Shown: positions 6,918 to 16,517, counted from the first letter of the stretch. The stretch: DNA of 64,000 bases from Gillisia limnaea DSM 15749 (GCF_000243235.1 NZ_JH594606.1:2089448-2153447); one strand, 5' to 3'. Notes: generated by a model not told the origin, from the letters alone. Made by a program: numbers and translations.

Positions 6918-9359
6918 TTAAGATCCGCACATCAAACAATCATCTCCTTCTGCTTCTTTAGATTGTGCGATCAATGCACGTAATTCTTCAGGAGAAAGTG
7001 AGGTGTTGGAAGATGCGGCTTTTATTTGTGCAGATGGAGAACCTGGAGCTTCCATAGGTTCTGCAAAGGCCGGTTCCGGTTCTTTTTTCTGTTCTTTTTT
7101 AAGGGTGAATTTAATAGCATCTACAGCACTCTTGGTTCTCAGGTAGTACATACCTGTTTTTAATCCGCTCTTCCATCCGTAGAAATGCATAGAGGTTAGT
7201 TTGCTATAGTTGGCGTTTTCCATGAAAAGGTTCAGCGATTGAGACTGATCTATGAAATATCCCCGGTGTCTCGACATATCTATAATATCCTTCATGCTCA
7301 GTTCCCACACGGTTTTATAGAGTTCCTTTAAATCCTGCGGAATAACATCTATATCCTGTACCGACCCGTTTGCACGCATAATCGCATCCTTCACATCATC
7401 TGTCCATAAATTGAGTTCTACCAGGTCATCAAGCAGGTGCTTGTTCACTACTATAAATTCCCCGGAAAGCACTCTACGGGTATAAATATTTGATGTATAG
7501 GGTTCAAAAGCTTCGTTGTTTCCAAGGATTTGCGAAGTAGAAGCCGTTGGCATAGGGGCAACAAGTAAAGAGTTTCTCACCCCATTTTTAACAACCTGTT
7601 TTCTAAGTTTTGCCCAATCCCAGCGTCCGCTTAGTTCTTCATCTTCAACTCCCCAAAGGTTGTGTTGAAACTGCCCTTTACTAATTGGCGATCCTTTAAA
7701 TGTAGAGTAGGGTCCTTCTTCCTGAGCCAGTTCCATGGAGGCGGTTACGGCGGCAAAATAGAGGGTTTCAAAGATCTCCTGATTTAGCTTTTTGGCCTCC
7801 TCACTGGTAAATGGCATTCTTAGTTTAATAAAAGTATCTGCAAGTCCCTGAACGCCCAATCCTATTGGACGGTGGCGCATATTGGAATTTTCGGCTTCTT
7901 TCACCGGATAGTAATTCCTGTCGATCACCCGGTTGAGGTTTCTGGTAACTCTTTTAGTGATCTTAAAGAGTTCTTTATGATCAAATTCCTTCCCTTTTAT
8001 AAACATAGGCAAAGCGATAGAAGCCAGGTTACAAACAGCGATCTCGTCCGGACTTGTAAATTCCATTATTTCCGTACATAAATTTGAGGAACGGATAGTT
8101 CCTAAATTCTGCTGATTTGATTTCCGGTTGGCAGCATCCTTATACAACATATACGGAGTTCCGGTCTCTATTTGAGATTCCAGGATTTTTTCCCATAATT
8201 CCCGGGCCCTGATAGTTTTCCGGCCTTTTCCTTCACTTTCATATTTTAGATACAGCGCATCAAATTCGTCTCCATGGATGTTGTAAAGATTGGGGCATTC
8301 ATTTGGGCACATAAGCGTCCATTTGGCATCTTCTTCCACACGTTTCATGAAAAGATCCGGGATCCACATCGCGTAAAAAAGGTCGCGGGCACGCATTTCT
8401 TCTTTTCCATGATTTTTCTTCAAATCAAGGAAGTCGAAGATGTCGGCATGCCATGGTTCTACGTACATTGCGAAGGAACCTTTTCGTTTCCCTCCTCCCT
8501 GATCTACATAGCGTGCGGTATCATTAAAAACCTTCAGCATAGGAACAATTCCATTGGAAGTTCCGTTGGTTCCGGAAATATAGGATCCGGTAGCGCGCAC
8601 ATTGTGAATAGACAATCCAATTCCGCCGGCAGACTGGGAGATTTTTGCCGTTTGCTTCAGGGTATCGTAAATTCCATCTATACTGTCATCCTTCATGGTA
8701 AGCAGGAAACAGGAAGACATTTGTGGTTTTGGGGTACCGGCGTTAAATAATGTAGGGGTAGCGTGTGTGAAATATTTTTTAGACATCAGCTCATAAGTCT
8801 CTATAGCCGATTCTATATCGTTAAGGTGAATTCCCACAGAAACACGCATCAACATATGCTGCGGACGTTCTGCGATCTCGCCGTTTAGTTTTAAAAGGTA
8901 GGAGCGTTCCAGGGTTTTAAATCCGAAATAATCATAATTGAAATCCCGGTTATAAATAATGGTACTGTCAAGCAATTCCTTATTTTCCTGGATCACTTTA
9001 AAAACTTCATCTGCCAGGAGGGGTGCTTTTTTGCCCGTTCTTGGGTTGACATACTCATAAAGATCTGTCATTACTTCAGAAAAGTTCTTCTTGGTATTTT
9101 TATGCAGGTTAGAAACAGAGATGCGCGCCGCTAATTTGGCGTAATCCGGGTGGGAAGTGGTCATGGTTGCCGAAACTTCCGCAGCCAGATTATCAAGTTC
9201 ACTGGTGGTAACCCCTTCATATAAACCTTCAATCACGCGCATGGCAACCTTTAAAGGATCTACCCTCTCATTAAGACCATAACATAGTTTCCTGATCCTG
9301 GCTGTGATTTTGTCAAACATCACCGGCTCTTTATGGCCATCTCTTTTTAATACATACAT
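6918..9359 (-). CDS. nrdA: class Ia ribonucleoside-diphosphate reductase, alpha subunit
   Basis: Reduces NDPs to dNDPs; cytosolic catalytic and allosteric subunit. 813 residues. An N-terminal ATP-cone ([22 protein letters not shown]) implies dATP activity control. Active-site elements are visible: [18 protein letters not shown] with the Asn-Cys-Glu triad, CNLASIALP for the redox cysteine pair, [19 protein letters not shown], and [10 protein letters not shown] with the radical-transfer tyrosines. The C-terminal tail ends CLMCGS, the shuttle cysteine pair. It lies 191 bp after nrdB on the same strand. Start chosen at the ATG that begins the ATP-cone. Confidence 0.97.
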   Translation of the reverse strand: MYVLKRDGHKEPVMFDKITARIRKLCYGLNERVDPLKVAMRVIEGLYEGVTTSELDNLAAEVSATMTTSHPDYAKLAARISVSNLHKNTKKNFSEVMTDLYEYVNPRTGKKAPLLADEVFKVIQENKELLDSTIIYNRDFNYDYFGFKTLERSYLLKLNGEIAERPQHMLMRVSVGIHLNDIESAIETYELMSKKYFTHATPTLFNAGTPKPQMSSCFLLTMKDDSIDGIYDTLKQTAKISQSAGGIGLSIHNVRATGSYISGTNGTSNGIVPMLKVFNDTARYVDQGGGKRKGSFAMYVEPWHADIFDFLDLKKNHGKEEMRARDLFYAMWIPDLFMKRVEEDAKWTLMCPNECPNLYNIHGDEFDALYLKYESEGKGRKTIRARELWEKILESQIETGTPYMLYKDAANRKSNQQNLGTIRSSNLCTEIMEFTSPDEIAVCNLASIALPMFIKGKEFDHKELFKITKRVTRNLNRVIDRNYYPVKEAENSNMRHRPIGLGVQGLADTFIKLRMPFTSEEAKKLNQEIFETLYFAAVTASMELAQEEGPYSTFKGSPISKGQFQHNLWGVEDEELSGRWDWAKLRKQVVKNGVRNSLLVAPMPTASTSQILGNNEAFEPYTSNIYTRRVLSGEFIVVNKHLLDDLVELNLWTDDVKDAIMRANGSVQDIDVIPQDLKELYKTVWELSMKDIIDMSRHRGYFIDQSQSLNLFMENANYSKLTSMHFYGWKSGLKTGMYYLRTKSAVDAIKFTLKKEQKKEPEPAFAEPMEAPGSPSAQIKAASSNTSLSPEELRALIAQSKEAEGDDCLMCGS

Positions 9360-9494
9360 AGATTGATTTTTTTAGGGGTTTGTAGAGAAGAAGTACTTAC
9401 CCACAAACGGGAATTTTATAATGGATCTATAATCCAAACAGCGCATCCGTGGGGGGAATTTGCTGTTTGAAATTACAGAAGGGTATTTATTGTT

Positions 9495-9529
9495 AAAAAA
9501 CCGGGCAGAGTCGTGTTGGGGGTCACGAC
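9495..9529 (-). other. hairpin between nrdB and nrdA
   Basis: On the minus strand GTCGTG and CACGAC (9529-9524 and 9515-9510) can pair around an 8-nt C-rich loop, and a T6 run follows after about 9 nt. It resembles a leaky terminator or processing site that could set the NrdB to NrdA ratio. No conserved regulator motif was recognised. Confidence 0.35.
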
Positions 9530-9550
9530 CTTTTCCGGTGGAACGCCTGT

Positions 9551-10528
9551 TTAAAAATCGGCGTCAAAACTTATTTTGTTGGTGTCTTTGTCTTTGTTCA
9601 TCACTCCGGCCTTCTGATATTCTCCAACCCTTTTTTCAAAGAAATTGGTTTTTCCCTGAAGGTTGATCATATCCATAAAGTCAAATGGATTGGTGCTGCC
9701 GTATTCCTTTTCACATTCCAGTTCTACCAGAAGCCTGTCTGCAACAAATTCCAAATATTGGGTCATGAGTTTTGCATTCATTCCAATAAGACTTGCAGGA
9801 AGGGATTCTGTGATGAATTCACGCTCAATGTTAAGAGCATCCATAATGATCTCACGAATTCGTTCTTTTGGAACTTTATTTACCAGGTGTTTGTTGTGCA
9901 GGTGCACCGCAAAGTCACAGTGTACGCCTTCGTCTCTTGAAATAAGTTCATTAGAGAAGGTTAATCCGGGCATTAATCCGCGTTTTTTAAGCCAGAAAAT
10001 AGAGCAAAATGCACCCGAGAAGAAAATTCCTTCCACAGCGGCAAATGCGATGAGTCTTTCAGCAAATGAATCGGATTCAATCCATTTTAAAGCCCAATCT
10101 GCTTTTTTCTTAATGGCAGGGAAGGTTTCAATTGCTCTAAACAATTGATCTTTTTCTTTTTCATCTTTTACGTAGGTATCGATTAACAGGGAATAAGTTT
10201 CAGAATGAATGTTTTCCATCATTATCTGAAATCCGTAGAAGAATTTTGCCTCAGAATACTGTACTTCATTTACGAAGTTTTCAGCAAGATTTTCATTTAC
10301 AATCCCATCTGAAGCTGCAAAAAATGCGAGTATATGTTTGATGAAATAACGTTCATCTGCATTCAGTTTATTGTTCCAGTCGTTTGCATCCTGGTGCAGG
10401 TCGATCTCCTCTGCGGTCCAAAAGCTGGCTTCCATTTTTTTATACCAGTCCCATATATCGTGATGTTTGATTGGAAAGATTACAAATCGGTCTTTGTTCT
10501 CCTGTAAAATGGGTTCTAGTTGTGCCAT
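9551..10528 (-). CDS. nrdB: class Ia ribonucleoside-diphosphate reductase, beta subunit
   Basis: Di-iron, tyrosyl-radical subunit partnering NrdA. 325 residues. Carboxylate and histidine ligands are visible in [12 protein letters not shown], in [17 protein letters not shown] (E-x2-H-x3-Y, the Tyr being the likely radical site) and in [14 protein letters not shown]. Presence of the Tyr argues for a classical Ia enzyme rather than a Tyr-less Ic form. It is the first gene of the nrdB-nrdA unit. The 5' region up to 10620 is AT-rich but shows no perfect TAnnTTTG box and no recognisable NrdR box. Confidence 0.96.
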   Translation of the reverse strand: MAQLEPILQENKDRFVIFPIKHHDIWDWYKKMEASFWTAEEIDLHQDANDWNNKLNADERYFIKHILAFFAASDGIVNENLAENFVNEVQYSEAKFFYGFQIMMENIHSETYSLLIDTYVKDEKEKDQLFRAIETFPAIKKKADWALKWIESDSFAERLIAFAAVEGIFFSGAFCSIFWLKKRGLMPGLTFSNELISRDEGVHCDFAVHLHNKHLVNKVPKERIREIIMDALNIEREFITESLPASLIGMNAKLMTQYLEFVADRLLVELECEKEYGSTNPFDFMDMINLQGKTNFFEKRVGEYQKAGVMNKDKDTNKISFDADF

Positions 10529-10683
10529 GTATTTTGGTTTTCCGGTTTTGCTAATTGTATTATGAAATCAACGTTAACAAATATGTAAAAACCAAATAGA
10601 TTTTGAAAGATATAAGGGCAAACGTTTTCAACAAAGTTTTTAACAAGCAGGATTTGTATTTCTAAGAGAATTGTTAAAATTTT

Positions 10684-10857
10684 GTCATAAAATAATGTAA
10701 ATCAGTAATTTAGGATCTGTTAATAAAAACTATATGAATTTTAATGATATTTCTTAATCCCTGTGAAAATGGTGCCTACAGGGATTTATTCCACATGTTA
10801 ATAATTGTTGTAGGAAAGCCTGAAAATTCAATTCCCGGAATCTGGAAAAATCTTAAA
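10684..10857 (+). repeat. diverged direct repeat, copy 1
   Basis: Shares with 11143-11334 the ordered blocks AATCAxTAATTTA, CTGT(T/C)AATAAAAA, TATATGAATTT(T/C)AATGAT, CTGTGAAAATG, GGAATCTGGAAA and TCTTAAAAA. By eye about 65-70 percent identical over 175 bp. No open frame is preserved between copies, so this looks like a non-coding duplication or an old repeat element. Confidence 0.55.
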
Positions 10858-11033
10858 AATTGGTGCTTTGAGATTACTTCCGCTTTTATCCCGGATATAA
10901 AACAACATATTTATGATAAGCTCCAATATGTAGTGAGGGAATTGGGTTATATGTGGAATAAATCGATTTAATATTGGGAATTAAAAGACATCGAATTGCA
11001 TTTTAAAAAAAAGGGGGAAAGGGGGAATACTAA

Positions 11034-11067
11034 AAAATGCAGGGTAGTATAAAATGCAGGGTAGTAT
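11034..11067 (+). repeat. perfect 17-bp tandem duplication
   Basis: AAAATGCAGGGTAGTAT occurs twice head to tail, at 11034-11050 and 11051-11067, preceded by an A/G-rich run. Perfect identity suggests a recent slippage event. Confidence 0.9.
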
Positions 11068-11142
11068 AATTTCGATAAAAATAACTACCTAATATTCTCT
11101 AGCAATTTTAATTAACTATTATTTAATGGATTATAATAATTT

Positions 11143-11334
11143 TATTATAAAACATTGAAAATCAATAATTTAAAACCTGTCAATAAAAAGTATATGAATT
11201 TCAATGATTTTCCCTAATCTCTGTGAAAATGATCCTTACGAGCAGTTATTTTACTTATTAATGATTGTGGACGTAAATAATGATTATTCCATTCCCCGGA
11301 ATCTGGAAAGAGCGTAAAAATCTTAAAAAACGGA
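11143..11334 (+). repeat. diverged direct repeat, copy 2
   Basis: Second copy of the segment at 10684-10857, slightly longer because of small insertions. See copy 1 for the shared blocks. Confidence 0.55.
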
Positions 11335-11463
11335 GTTATTTTTTTTGTCGCAGCCGTGGGTTTAATTCTTCATTGTCCACCTGTCAATTCAGAAGGGATT
11401 GCATTAAAATTCAGGATATTTTTTTTGAAAAACCTGCTGCGCTTGCCCCGGGGCAATAGAATT

Positions 11464-11817
11464 TCAAATATTCTTAAACCATTCGATAAAATAATTTCCC
11501 AAAACAGGAACTGGTTTGGTTTGGTAGTTTATGGCATTTATGAGTCCGAAAATCCAGAGAACCAGTAAAAAAATAGACCCTAAAAAGGAAATGATCCATC
11601 CTAAAATTGGGATCATCCCAATAATAAAGAGTCCGGCGCTTATTAGCAGCAATCCCAAAGATTGTTTTATATGAAAACTTGCGAACTCATATTTTTTGTC
11701 ATTGTTCATAACAAAAGCTATAATAAGGCCAATAAAAGTTAAATAAGCGATCACTGCGATGGTTTTGTCTTCCCCTGTTTTTTCGATTAAATTACTTTGT
11801 GATTGTTGATTTTCCAT
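11464..11817 (-). CDS. DUF4870-like small membrane protein
   Basis: 117 residues. A short polar N-terminus is followed by three hydrophobic segments (about 23-40, 55-75, 76-97). The pattern KTIAVIAYLTFIGLIIAF, then YEFASFHIKQSLGLLL, then IINAINYQTKPVPVLG fits DUF4870, a family of small integral membrane proteins of unknown role. It is the last of a run of minus-strand secreted or membrane genes, 21 bp from the preceding DUF4412 gene, so probably in one transcript with it. Confidence 0.75.
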   Translation of the reverse strand: MENQQSQSNLIEKTGEDKTIAVIAYLTFIGLIIAFVMNNDKKYEFASFHIKQSLGLLLISAGLFIIGMIPILGWIISFLGSIFLLVLWIFGLINAINYQTKPVPVLGNYFIEWFKNI

Positions 11818-11838
11818 TTCCTGAAATTTTAAATTAAA

Positions 11839-12657
11839 TTAATTTTTTACAAGACTCAAGTTTTCATGTTTTCTAAGTTGGAGGGGGTATTTTTCAATCC
11901 CAATGCAGGTTATCGTGATATTATCCCGCACGCTTTTCTTTCCTTCAGAGATCATTTGCAGTAACATTCCTTTCTCCAGCCAGTTAGGATTAAAGTTCGC
12001 TGGCATCAATTTTTGGCTGTTTCGGTGAAAATCGTGAATGCCTATTCCTGTTTCTTTTGCAATATAAAAAGTGTACACAAATTCATTGTTTTCGGCCTGA
12101 AAACCTTCGCTTTCATAACCCATGATGCTTTTATCTCCAATTTTATTGAAACTGAAATCCCCCAGCTTTTTTCCGCTATCGATCACTTTATGTTCCGATT
12201 CTAAAATTTTTGTTGCCGAAGCGATTTTAGCATCCCCCAGGCCTGTAAACAGCACATTGATCTTTTTTTTGGGATCCATCACCAGAAACCTTTTTTCGGC
12301 TTCAGAAATTTGTATACCAAAATAAGGCGCATCTTTTTTAAACAGCAAATTCATCCTTCTTTCTCCATCTTTGGTTTTTATTTCAAAGGTATATTTCCAT
12401 TCAAAAACATAGAATTCCGGTATTTCCGAAGGGTTCACCTGTTCCATGCCTCTTAAAAGCCCGGATTCCTTTAACTGATCATTCATAAGTACATCAAGGG
12501 AAATGGCATCGTGACTTTCTGAAAAAACGAATGTTGCCTTAGCCTCAGTTTTCAATGGTTGTTCCGCTTTTTCCTGAAGTTTCTTTAAAAACTGTCCATG
12601 AGTGGGCATAAAAAACATGATGGCTAAAACCCCTGCTAAAATCTTCCTTTTCATCAT
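11839..12657 (-). CDS. DUF4412-like secreted protein, paralogue 1
   Basis: 272 residues. A signal peptide (MMKRKILAGVLAIMFFMPTHGQ) is followed by a short amphipathic helix (FLKKLQEKAEQ) and a beta-rich domain. It contains FKKDAPYFGIQI, KRFLVMDPKKKINVLF and KSIMGYESEGFQAENNEFVYTFYIA. These motifs recur in the gene at 13021-13845, making the two tandem paralogues of the DUF4412 type. Predicted to be periplasmic or surface exposed. No enzymatic motif is seen and function is unknown. Confidence 0.7.
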   Translation of the reverse strand: MMKRKILAGVLAIMFFMPTHGQFLKKLQEKAEQPLKTEAKATFVFSESHDAISLDVLMNDQLKESGLLRGMEQVNPSEIPEFYVFEWKYTFEIKTKDGERRMNLLFKKDAPYFGIQISEAEKRFLVMDPKKKINVLFTGLGDAKIASATKILESEHKVIDSGKKLGDFSFNKIGDKSIMGYESEGFQAENNEFVYTFYIAKETGIGIHDFHRNSQKLMPANFNPNWLEKGMLLQMISEGKKSVRDNITITCIGIEKYPLQLRKHENLSLVKN

Positions 12658-13020
12658 ACAGGCATTTAGATTATTCTAAAATGCATTTTCAGAGCATGAA
12701 TGCGATATATTTCTTCAATTGGGGCGAAAAAATTAGTTTGGGATAGCTATTTTGGGGGGTAAAACCTGTGTTATAAAAATACGGATTTTAATCGGAAATT
12801 TTTATAAAATTAAGAAATTTCAATTAGGGATTTCTACCCGGTTTTGAAATGGGATTTGAGCTCATTTTATTAAGAAATTTTCTTTTCCACAACTTAAATT
12901 TTCCACTGCAAAGCTTTGCCAAAAAAATTGAAACAGGATTTTATCAAGTTTTAATCCCTTCCACCGATTCAAAATTTAATCCCTCCGAGGTTCTTGATTG
13001 AAAATAGCAGCAAGCAGCAA
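12658..13020. other. AT-rich spacer between DUF4412 paralogues
   Basis: 363 bp without a gene. At 12983-13002 it contains a short block (CCGAGGTTCTTGATTGAAA) shared with the interspersed repeats near 15.1 kb and 58.5 kb. The promoter of paralogue 1 presumably lies near 12660-12720; no exact consensus was found. Confidence 0.5.
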
Positions 13021-13845
13021 TCACTTTCCTTGCATACTTTTATAATCGCTTTTCTTTATTGTTAGGGGTTTTCTTTCCAGCGCAATACAGGTCATTTTCA
13101 CATTGTCCTTTGCGTTTTTCTTATCTTCCATGATCATTTGCATCATAATCCCCTTTCCATCTTCTATCCATTTTGGATCAAAGCCTTTAGGTAGCTTTGT
13201 TTTATCAGATTTGTAGAAATCGCCAAAACTTACATCGGGTTCGGTGGTTACATAGAAGGTAAGTACCATATCCTGATTTTCTCCCTGGTATCCTGAGCAA
13301 TCATAGCCCATAATGGTTTTGTTCTCTATTTGTTTAAAGCTAAACTCATCTTCCTTTGCTGTATCATCAGCAATATCTCCCGGGCTGATTTCAGGTATTT
13401 TGGTAGCCATTACCATATTATTGCCTTCAGACTTCATATACATTACATTCAGGTTCCTGGAAGGATCCATTACCATGTACATATCATTTTCCGGAAGTTT
13501 AAAACCAAAATAAGGTGCATCTTTTTTCAGGAAATAATTTAGTGTCATATCACCCTTTCGGGTTTCCATGTTGACTACATAACTCCAGTCAAAGTCATAC
13601 ACTGCCGGAATTTCAGCATAATCTACCTGCTCAAATCCCGTGGCAAAGCCACTGTTTTCCATTTGGAAGTTGAGCATATTGTCCACAGATTTTCCTGCTT
13701 CGTCCGCAGCTTTATCTGCGACCTTATTGGTTACGGTATTTTCAACCTTTTGTTCTACTTTTTCCTTAAGCTTTTTTAAAAACTGTGCCTGTAATGGCAG
13801 GGAGCAAAAAGCCATTAAGATTCCCGTTAATACTACTTTTTTCAT
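13021..13845 (-). CDS. DUF4412-like secreted protein, paralogue 2
   Basis: 274 residues. Signal peptide MKKVVLTGILMAFCSLPLQAQ, then FLKKLKEKVEQKVENTVTNK, a charged helical stretch up to about residue 60. The beta-rich domain shows YFLKKDAPYFGFKL, MYMVMDPSRNLNVMYM and KTIMGYDCSGYQGENQDMVLTFYV. Domain layout and motifs match paralogue 1, but the helical linker is longer here. Cell-envelope location inferred; role unknown. A separate promoter is likely because 363 bp separate it from paralogue 1. Confidence 0.72.
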   Translation of the reverse strand: MKKVVLTGILMAFCSLPLQAQFLKKLKEKVEQKVENTVTNKVADKAADEAGKSVDNMLNFQMENSGFATGFEQVDYAEIPAVYDFDWSYVVNMETRKGDMTLNYFLKKDAPYFGFKLPENDMYMVMDPSRNLNVMYMKSEGNNMVMATKIPEISPGDIADDTAKEDEFSFKQIENKTIMGYDCSGYQGENQDMVLTFYVTTEPDVSFGDFYKSDKTKLPKGFDPKWIEDGKGIMMQMIMEDKKNAKDNVKMTCIALERKPLTIKKSDYKSMQGK

Positions 13846-13941
13846 GGTGTTTGTTTTTAGAGATTTATAAAACTGAATGCGAGCCGCTTAAAAATATGCC
13901 CGATCCATTTAAAAACAGGGGTATATATGGGGGTGTAGGAT

Positions 13942-14673
13942 TCAATTTCCAATGGCATGCCATTGCAGATCATCCGGTACTTCCGGCAGCCTGCTAACCA
14001 GTGTTTTTGAAGGATAGGTCTTGCCGGTTTGGGAGGTGAAAATTTCTGTGATCTCATATTTCACGACATTCCATCCTTTTTCAAGCTTAACGTCAAATAG
14101 TAGAGTGTCCTCATACATTTCTTCTCCATTACCCGTATAGGTTGGAATTTTACATTCTCCGGTTGCCGCTGCCGGGGATTCAATGTAGATCCAACTTAGG
14201 TAATAACCTGGAGAGATTCCTTTCTCTCCGTATGTTTTGAGCCACCAGGCAACCTCGGGAGAACTTACCGCATACAAGTAACCGTATTCTGTTTGTCCCG
14301 ATTTATCGGTTATCAAAAGCTCCGGGAGTCCGGATACAATTGCTTCCCCGTTACTGGTAGTGATATTTTCTTCAAACATGCAGGAGAAGGTACTGGCGAT
14401 GGTCCTGTAACTCATGGACCAACCCTCCGGGGCTTCTGCTGCTTCTTTCTCAGCTAGCTTTTTAATGCTGGTAAAATAATCGGGATCTAACGGAATATTT
14501 AAAGTTCCATCCGGGCTTATGGTGCCCATTTCTGTCATCTCCCCGTTGAACATTCCAAAGTGAGCGATCACTGCCTCCCCATGGGTCCAGTTAATTACAT
14601 TCCCAAGTAGACTGGTTTGTGCTGAAATACCAAGGCAAAACATCAGGCCGAATGTGAGCGGCAATAATTTCAT
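13942..14673 (-). CDS. secreted protein of unknown function
   Basis: 243 residues with a clear signal peptide (MKLLPLTFGLMFCLGISAQ). I do not recognise the family. The mature part begins TSLLGNVINWTHGEAVIAHF, which has the look of a beta-sandwich strand set, and ends VVKYEITEIFTSQTGKTYPSKTL. Internal cysteines occur at STFSCMFEEN and GECKIPTY. No catalytic motif stands out. It is monocistronic by position (96 bp to the next minus-strand gene) and follows the same orientation as the DUF4412 pair. Confidence 0.65.
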   Translation of the reverse strand: MKLLPLTFGLMFCLGISAQTSLLGNVINWTHGEAVIAHFGMFNGEMTEMGTISPDGTLNIPLDPDYFTSIKKLAEKEAAEAPEGWSMSYRTIASTFSCMFEENITTSNGEAIVSGLPELLITDKSGQTEYGYLYAVSSPEVAWWLKTYGEKGISPGYYLSWIYIESPAAATGECKIPTYTGNGEEMYEDTLLFDVKLEKGWNVVKYEITEIFTSQTGKTYPSKTLVSRLPEVPDDLQWHAIGN

Positions 14674-15198
14674 ATATAAAGATTTTTTATCCGGAAAAGT
14701 CCGGAGTTGTAAAGCCTAAAAAGTACGCTGAGTTTTGTAAATTTCATATACCTGATTTCCCTAGGTTTACGAGTTTTTTAACTATGCTTTTCTAATTTGG
14801 TTTTCACCTTAAAGCTGCATATTTCATTTTCGATTACAGAATTCTGGTCATGGCCAGCTTAAACCGGGACCACGGAAATTAAAAATAGCAGATGGGATAT
14901 TGAGTCAGAAATAACTGGTGAGAAGTTTATGGCAATCTTAAATAAAAAAGTTAAGTTCGAATTTGTAGGCTCTGAAATTAAATGTCTTAAAAATAACACC
15001 TAATTCTTTTAATCACAAATTAAGGATTTAACCCGTCTGAGCGTCGGTCAGGTTCCCGTTTCGATAGCTCTGGATGCCTGGGATTTTTAAAAGGATTGTC
15101 CTCCCGATAGCGGGAGATAACTAGTGGGCCCGGCCGTGCCGTTTGAGCGGGTTTGCCCAAGGTTCTTGATTGAAGAGAGATTGAAGAGCGAAAGAAAT
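14674..15198. other. gene-free stretch with interspersed repeat
   Basis: 525 bp lacking a credible gene. The left part should contain the promoter of the secreted protein ending at 14673. The right part (15027-15175) is a copy of a repeat also found at 58.4-58.55 kb. Confidence 0.6.
15027..15175 (+). repeat. interspersed repeat, copy 1
   Basis: Contains TTTAACCCGTCTGAGCGTCGG, then CAGGTTCCCGTTTCGATAGC, TTTTTAAAAGGATT and the tail CCCAAGGTTCTTGATT. The same ordered blocks are present at 58381-58551. Locally GC-rich, with a small inverted repeat (CTCCCGATAGCGGGAG), unlike the surrounding AT-rich sequence. No coding frame. Confidence 0.75.
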
Positions 15199-15777
15199 TT
15201 AAAGCTTTTTTGCTTCAAGTTCAAGAGCACTCTTTTCCAGTTCCATGAACCAGTCTTCCCCGAATTTTCGGATGAGGGCTTCTTTTACGAATTTATAAAC
15301 AGGCACCTGCAATTCTTTTCCAAGGGTACAGGCATCATCACATATTTCCCAATGATGGTAATTCACGGCTGCGAATTCTGAATAATCCTGAACGCGAACC
15401 GGATATAAATGGCAGGAAACGGGTTTTTTCCATTTGATCTCGCCTTGATTGTAGGCTTCTTCAATTCCACAAAGTGCCGTTCCACGGTTGTCAAAGGTTA
15501 CATAGGCACAATCTGCTCCGTCTATAAGCGGAGTTTCAAATTCTCCATCTTCCCCAATTACCGATGTTCCTTGGCTTTCGATGGCTTCTATTCCTTTTTT
15601 TCTCAAAAATGGTTTTACCAGCGGATAGATCTCTTCCAGGATTTTAGTCTCTTTTTCTTCCAGCGGTGCTCCGGCATCCCCGGCGATACAGCAGGCGCCT
15701 TTGCACGCAGAAAGGTTGCATAAAAAATCCTTTTGGACGATCTCCTCAGAGACAATTGTTTTTCCTATTTGAAACAT
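15199..15777 (-). CDS. DUF3109 cysteine-rich family protein
   Basis: 192 residues from the ATG at 15777; an upstream in-frame ATG at 15816 would place the predicted promoter inside the coding region and is rejected. Cysteine clusters are FLCNLSACKGACCIAGD, GADCAYV, TALCGIEEAY, VSCHLYPVRV and EICDDACTLG. This is a pattern expected for metal or Fe-S binding, as in DUF3109/YkgJ-type proteins. Cytosolic; function unknown. It is divergent from marC, with two close promoters between them. Confidence 0.85.
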   Translation of the reverse strand: MFQIGKTIVSEEIVQKDFLCNLSACKGACCIAGDAGAPLEEKETKILEEIYPLVKPFLRKKGIEAIESQGTSVIGEDGEFETPLIDGADCAYVTFDNRGTALCGIEEAYNQGEIKWKKPVSCHLYPVRVQDYSEFAAVNYHHWEICDDACTLGKELQVPVYKFVKEALIRKFGEDWFMELEKSALELEAKKL

Positions 15778-15781
15778 AGCG

Positions 15782-15789
15782 CAAAGATA
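15782..15789 (-). promoter_or_regulatory. -7 box of the DUF3109 gene
   Basis: TATCTTTG on the minus strand matches TAnnTTTG exactly. Only four bases separate it from the ATG at 15777, so transcription should start at or within a few bases of the start codon, giving a leaderless or nearly leaderless mRNA. Confidence 0.55.
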
Positions 15790-15891
15790 TTTAATTATGC
15801 TGGTTTTATAAACCATTTTCCGTTCGAATTTCCGGAGGATGATTTCTCTTAAAATAAGCCCTGAAATGGTTTTATTTCTGTTTTTAAAACT

Positions 15892-15899
15892 TAATTTTG
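15892..15899 (+). promoter_or_regulatory. -7 box of marC
   Basis: TAATTTTG matches TAnnTTTG; nine bases separate it from the ATG at 15909, again predicting a very short leader. It faces away from the DUF3109 box 103 bp upstream. Confidence 0.5.
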
Positions 15900-15908
15900 C
15901 CGCAGTAA

Positions 15909-16496
15909 ATGCCTGTAATTATGATGCTGAATTTTAGAGAGATCGCCACAGCGAGTATGATCTTGTTTGCCGTAATAGATATCATTGGGAGTATCCCGAT
16001 TATTATTGATTTGCGAAAAAAAGCGGGTCATATTCAGAGTGAGAAAGCTTCGATCGTTGCCGGGATCCTGATGATCTTGTTCCTGTTTGTAGGGAAACAA
16101 ATCCTCAACCTTATTGGGATAGATGTGAATTCTTTTGCGGTGGCAGGTTCTTTCATCCTATTCTTCCTTGCCCTGGAAATGATCCTGGGTATCACTCTTT
16201 ATAAAGATGATGCTCCGGAAACCGCAGCTGTGGTGCCATTGGCATTTCCATTAATTGCAGGGGCCGGAACTATGACTACCTTGCTGTCTTTGAGGGCAGA
16301 ATATGAGACTATCAATATCGTGGTTGCAATTATTATCAATATTATCATTGTTTACGTAGTCTTGAAATCTTCAGGAAAAATTGAACATTTCCTTGGAAAA
16401 CAGGGGATCAACGTGGTGCGTAAAATTTTTGGGGTAATTTTACTGGCAATTGCAGTGAAGTTATTTACAGCTAACATTCAGAGTTTATTTGTATAA
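15909..16496 (+). CDS. MarC family integral membrane protein
   Basis: 195 residues with six predicted membrane segments. Family motifs are visible: VIDIIGSIPIIIDL near the N-terminus, ILFFLALEMILGI, and VVPLAFPLIAGAGTMTTLL in the middle, matching MarC/UPF0056. MarC proteins are inner-membrane proteins once linked to multiple antibiotic resistance, but no transport substrate is established. A second in-frame ATG four codons in is also possible. A small membrane protein follows after 21 bp, probably cotranscribed. Confidence 0.9.
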   Translation: MPVIMMLNFREIATASMILFAVIDIIGSIPIIIDLRKKAGHIQSEKASIVAGILMILFLFVGKQILNLIGIDVNSFAVAGSFILFFLALEMILGITLYKDDAPETAAVVPLAFPLIAGAGTMTTLLSLRAEYETINIVVAIIINIIIVYVVLKSSGKIEHFLGKQGINVVRKIFGVILLAIAVKLFTANIQSLFV

Positions 16497-16517
16497 CAAA
16501 CGTTAAAGATCATTTTC

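Larger units (their letters stand above)
10529..11463. other. gene-free stretch upstream of nrdB containing a diverged duplication
   Basis: 935 bp with no supported gene. Short frames here (for example 10744-10971 on the plus strand) have no recognisable domain and lie in duplicated, AT-rich sequence. The stretch holds two diverged copies of a segment of about 175-190 bp and a 17-bp tandem duplication, listed separately. The nrdB promoter must lie at its left end. Confidence 0.6.

Noticed and set aside
8274-8750. 158-residue plus-strand frame opposite nrdA
   Set aside because: Shadow of the nrdA coding sequence; composition follows the antisense codon pattern.
9663-10148. 161-residue plus-strand frame opposite nrdB
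   Set aside because: Antisense shadow of a clearly conserved gene.
10744-10971. 75-residue plus-strand frame upstream of nrdB
   Set aside because: No recognised domain, lies inside a diverged duplication whose second copy does not keep the frame open.
15778-15816. Upstream ATG for the DUF3109 protein
   Set aside because: It would place the exact -7 box within the coding region and adds 13 residues without similarity to the family.
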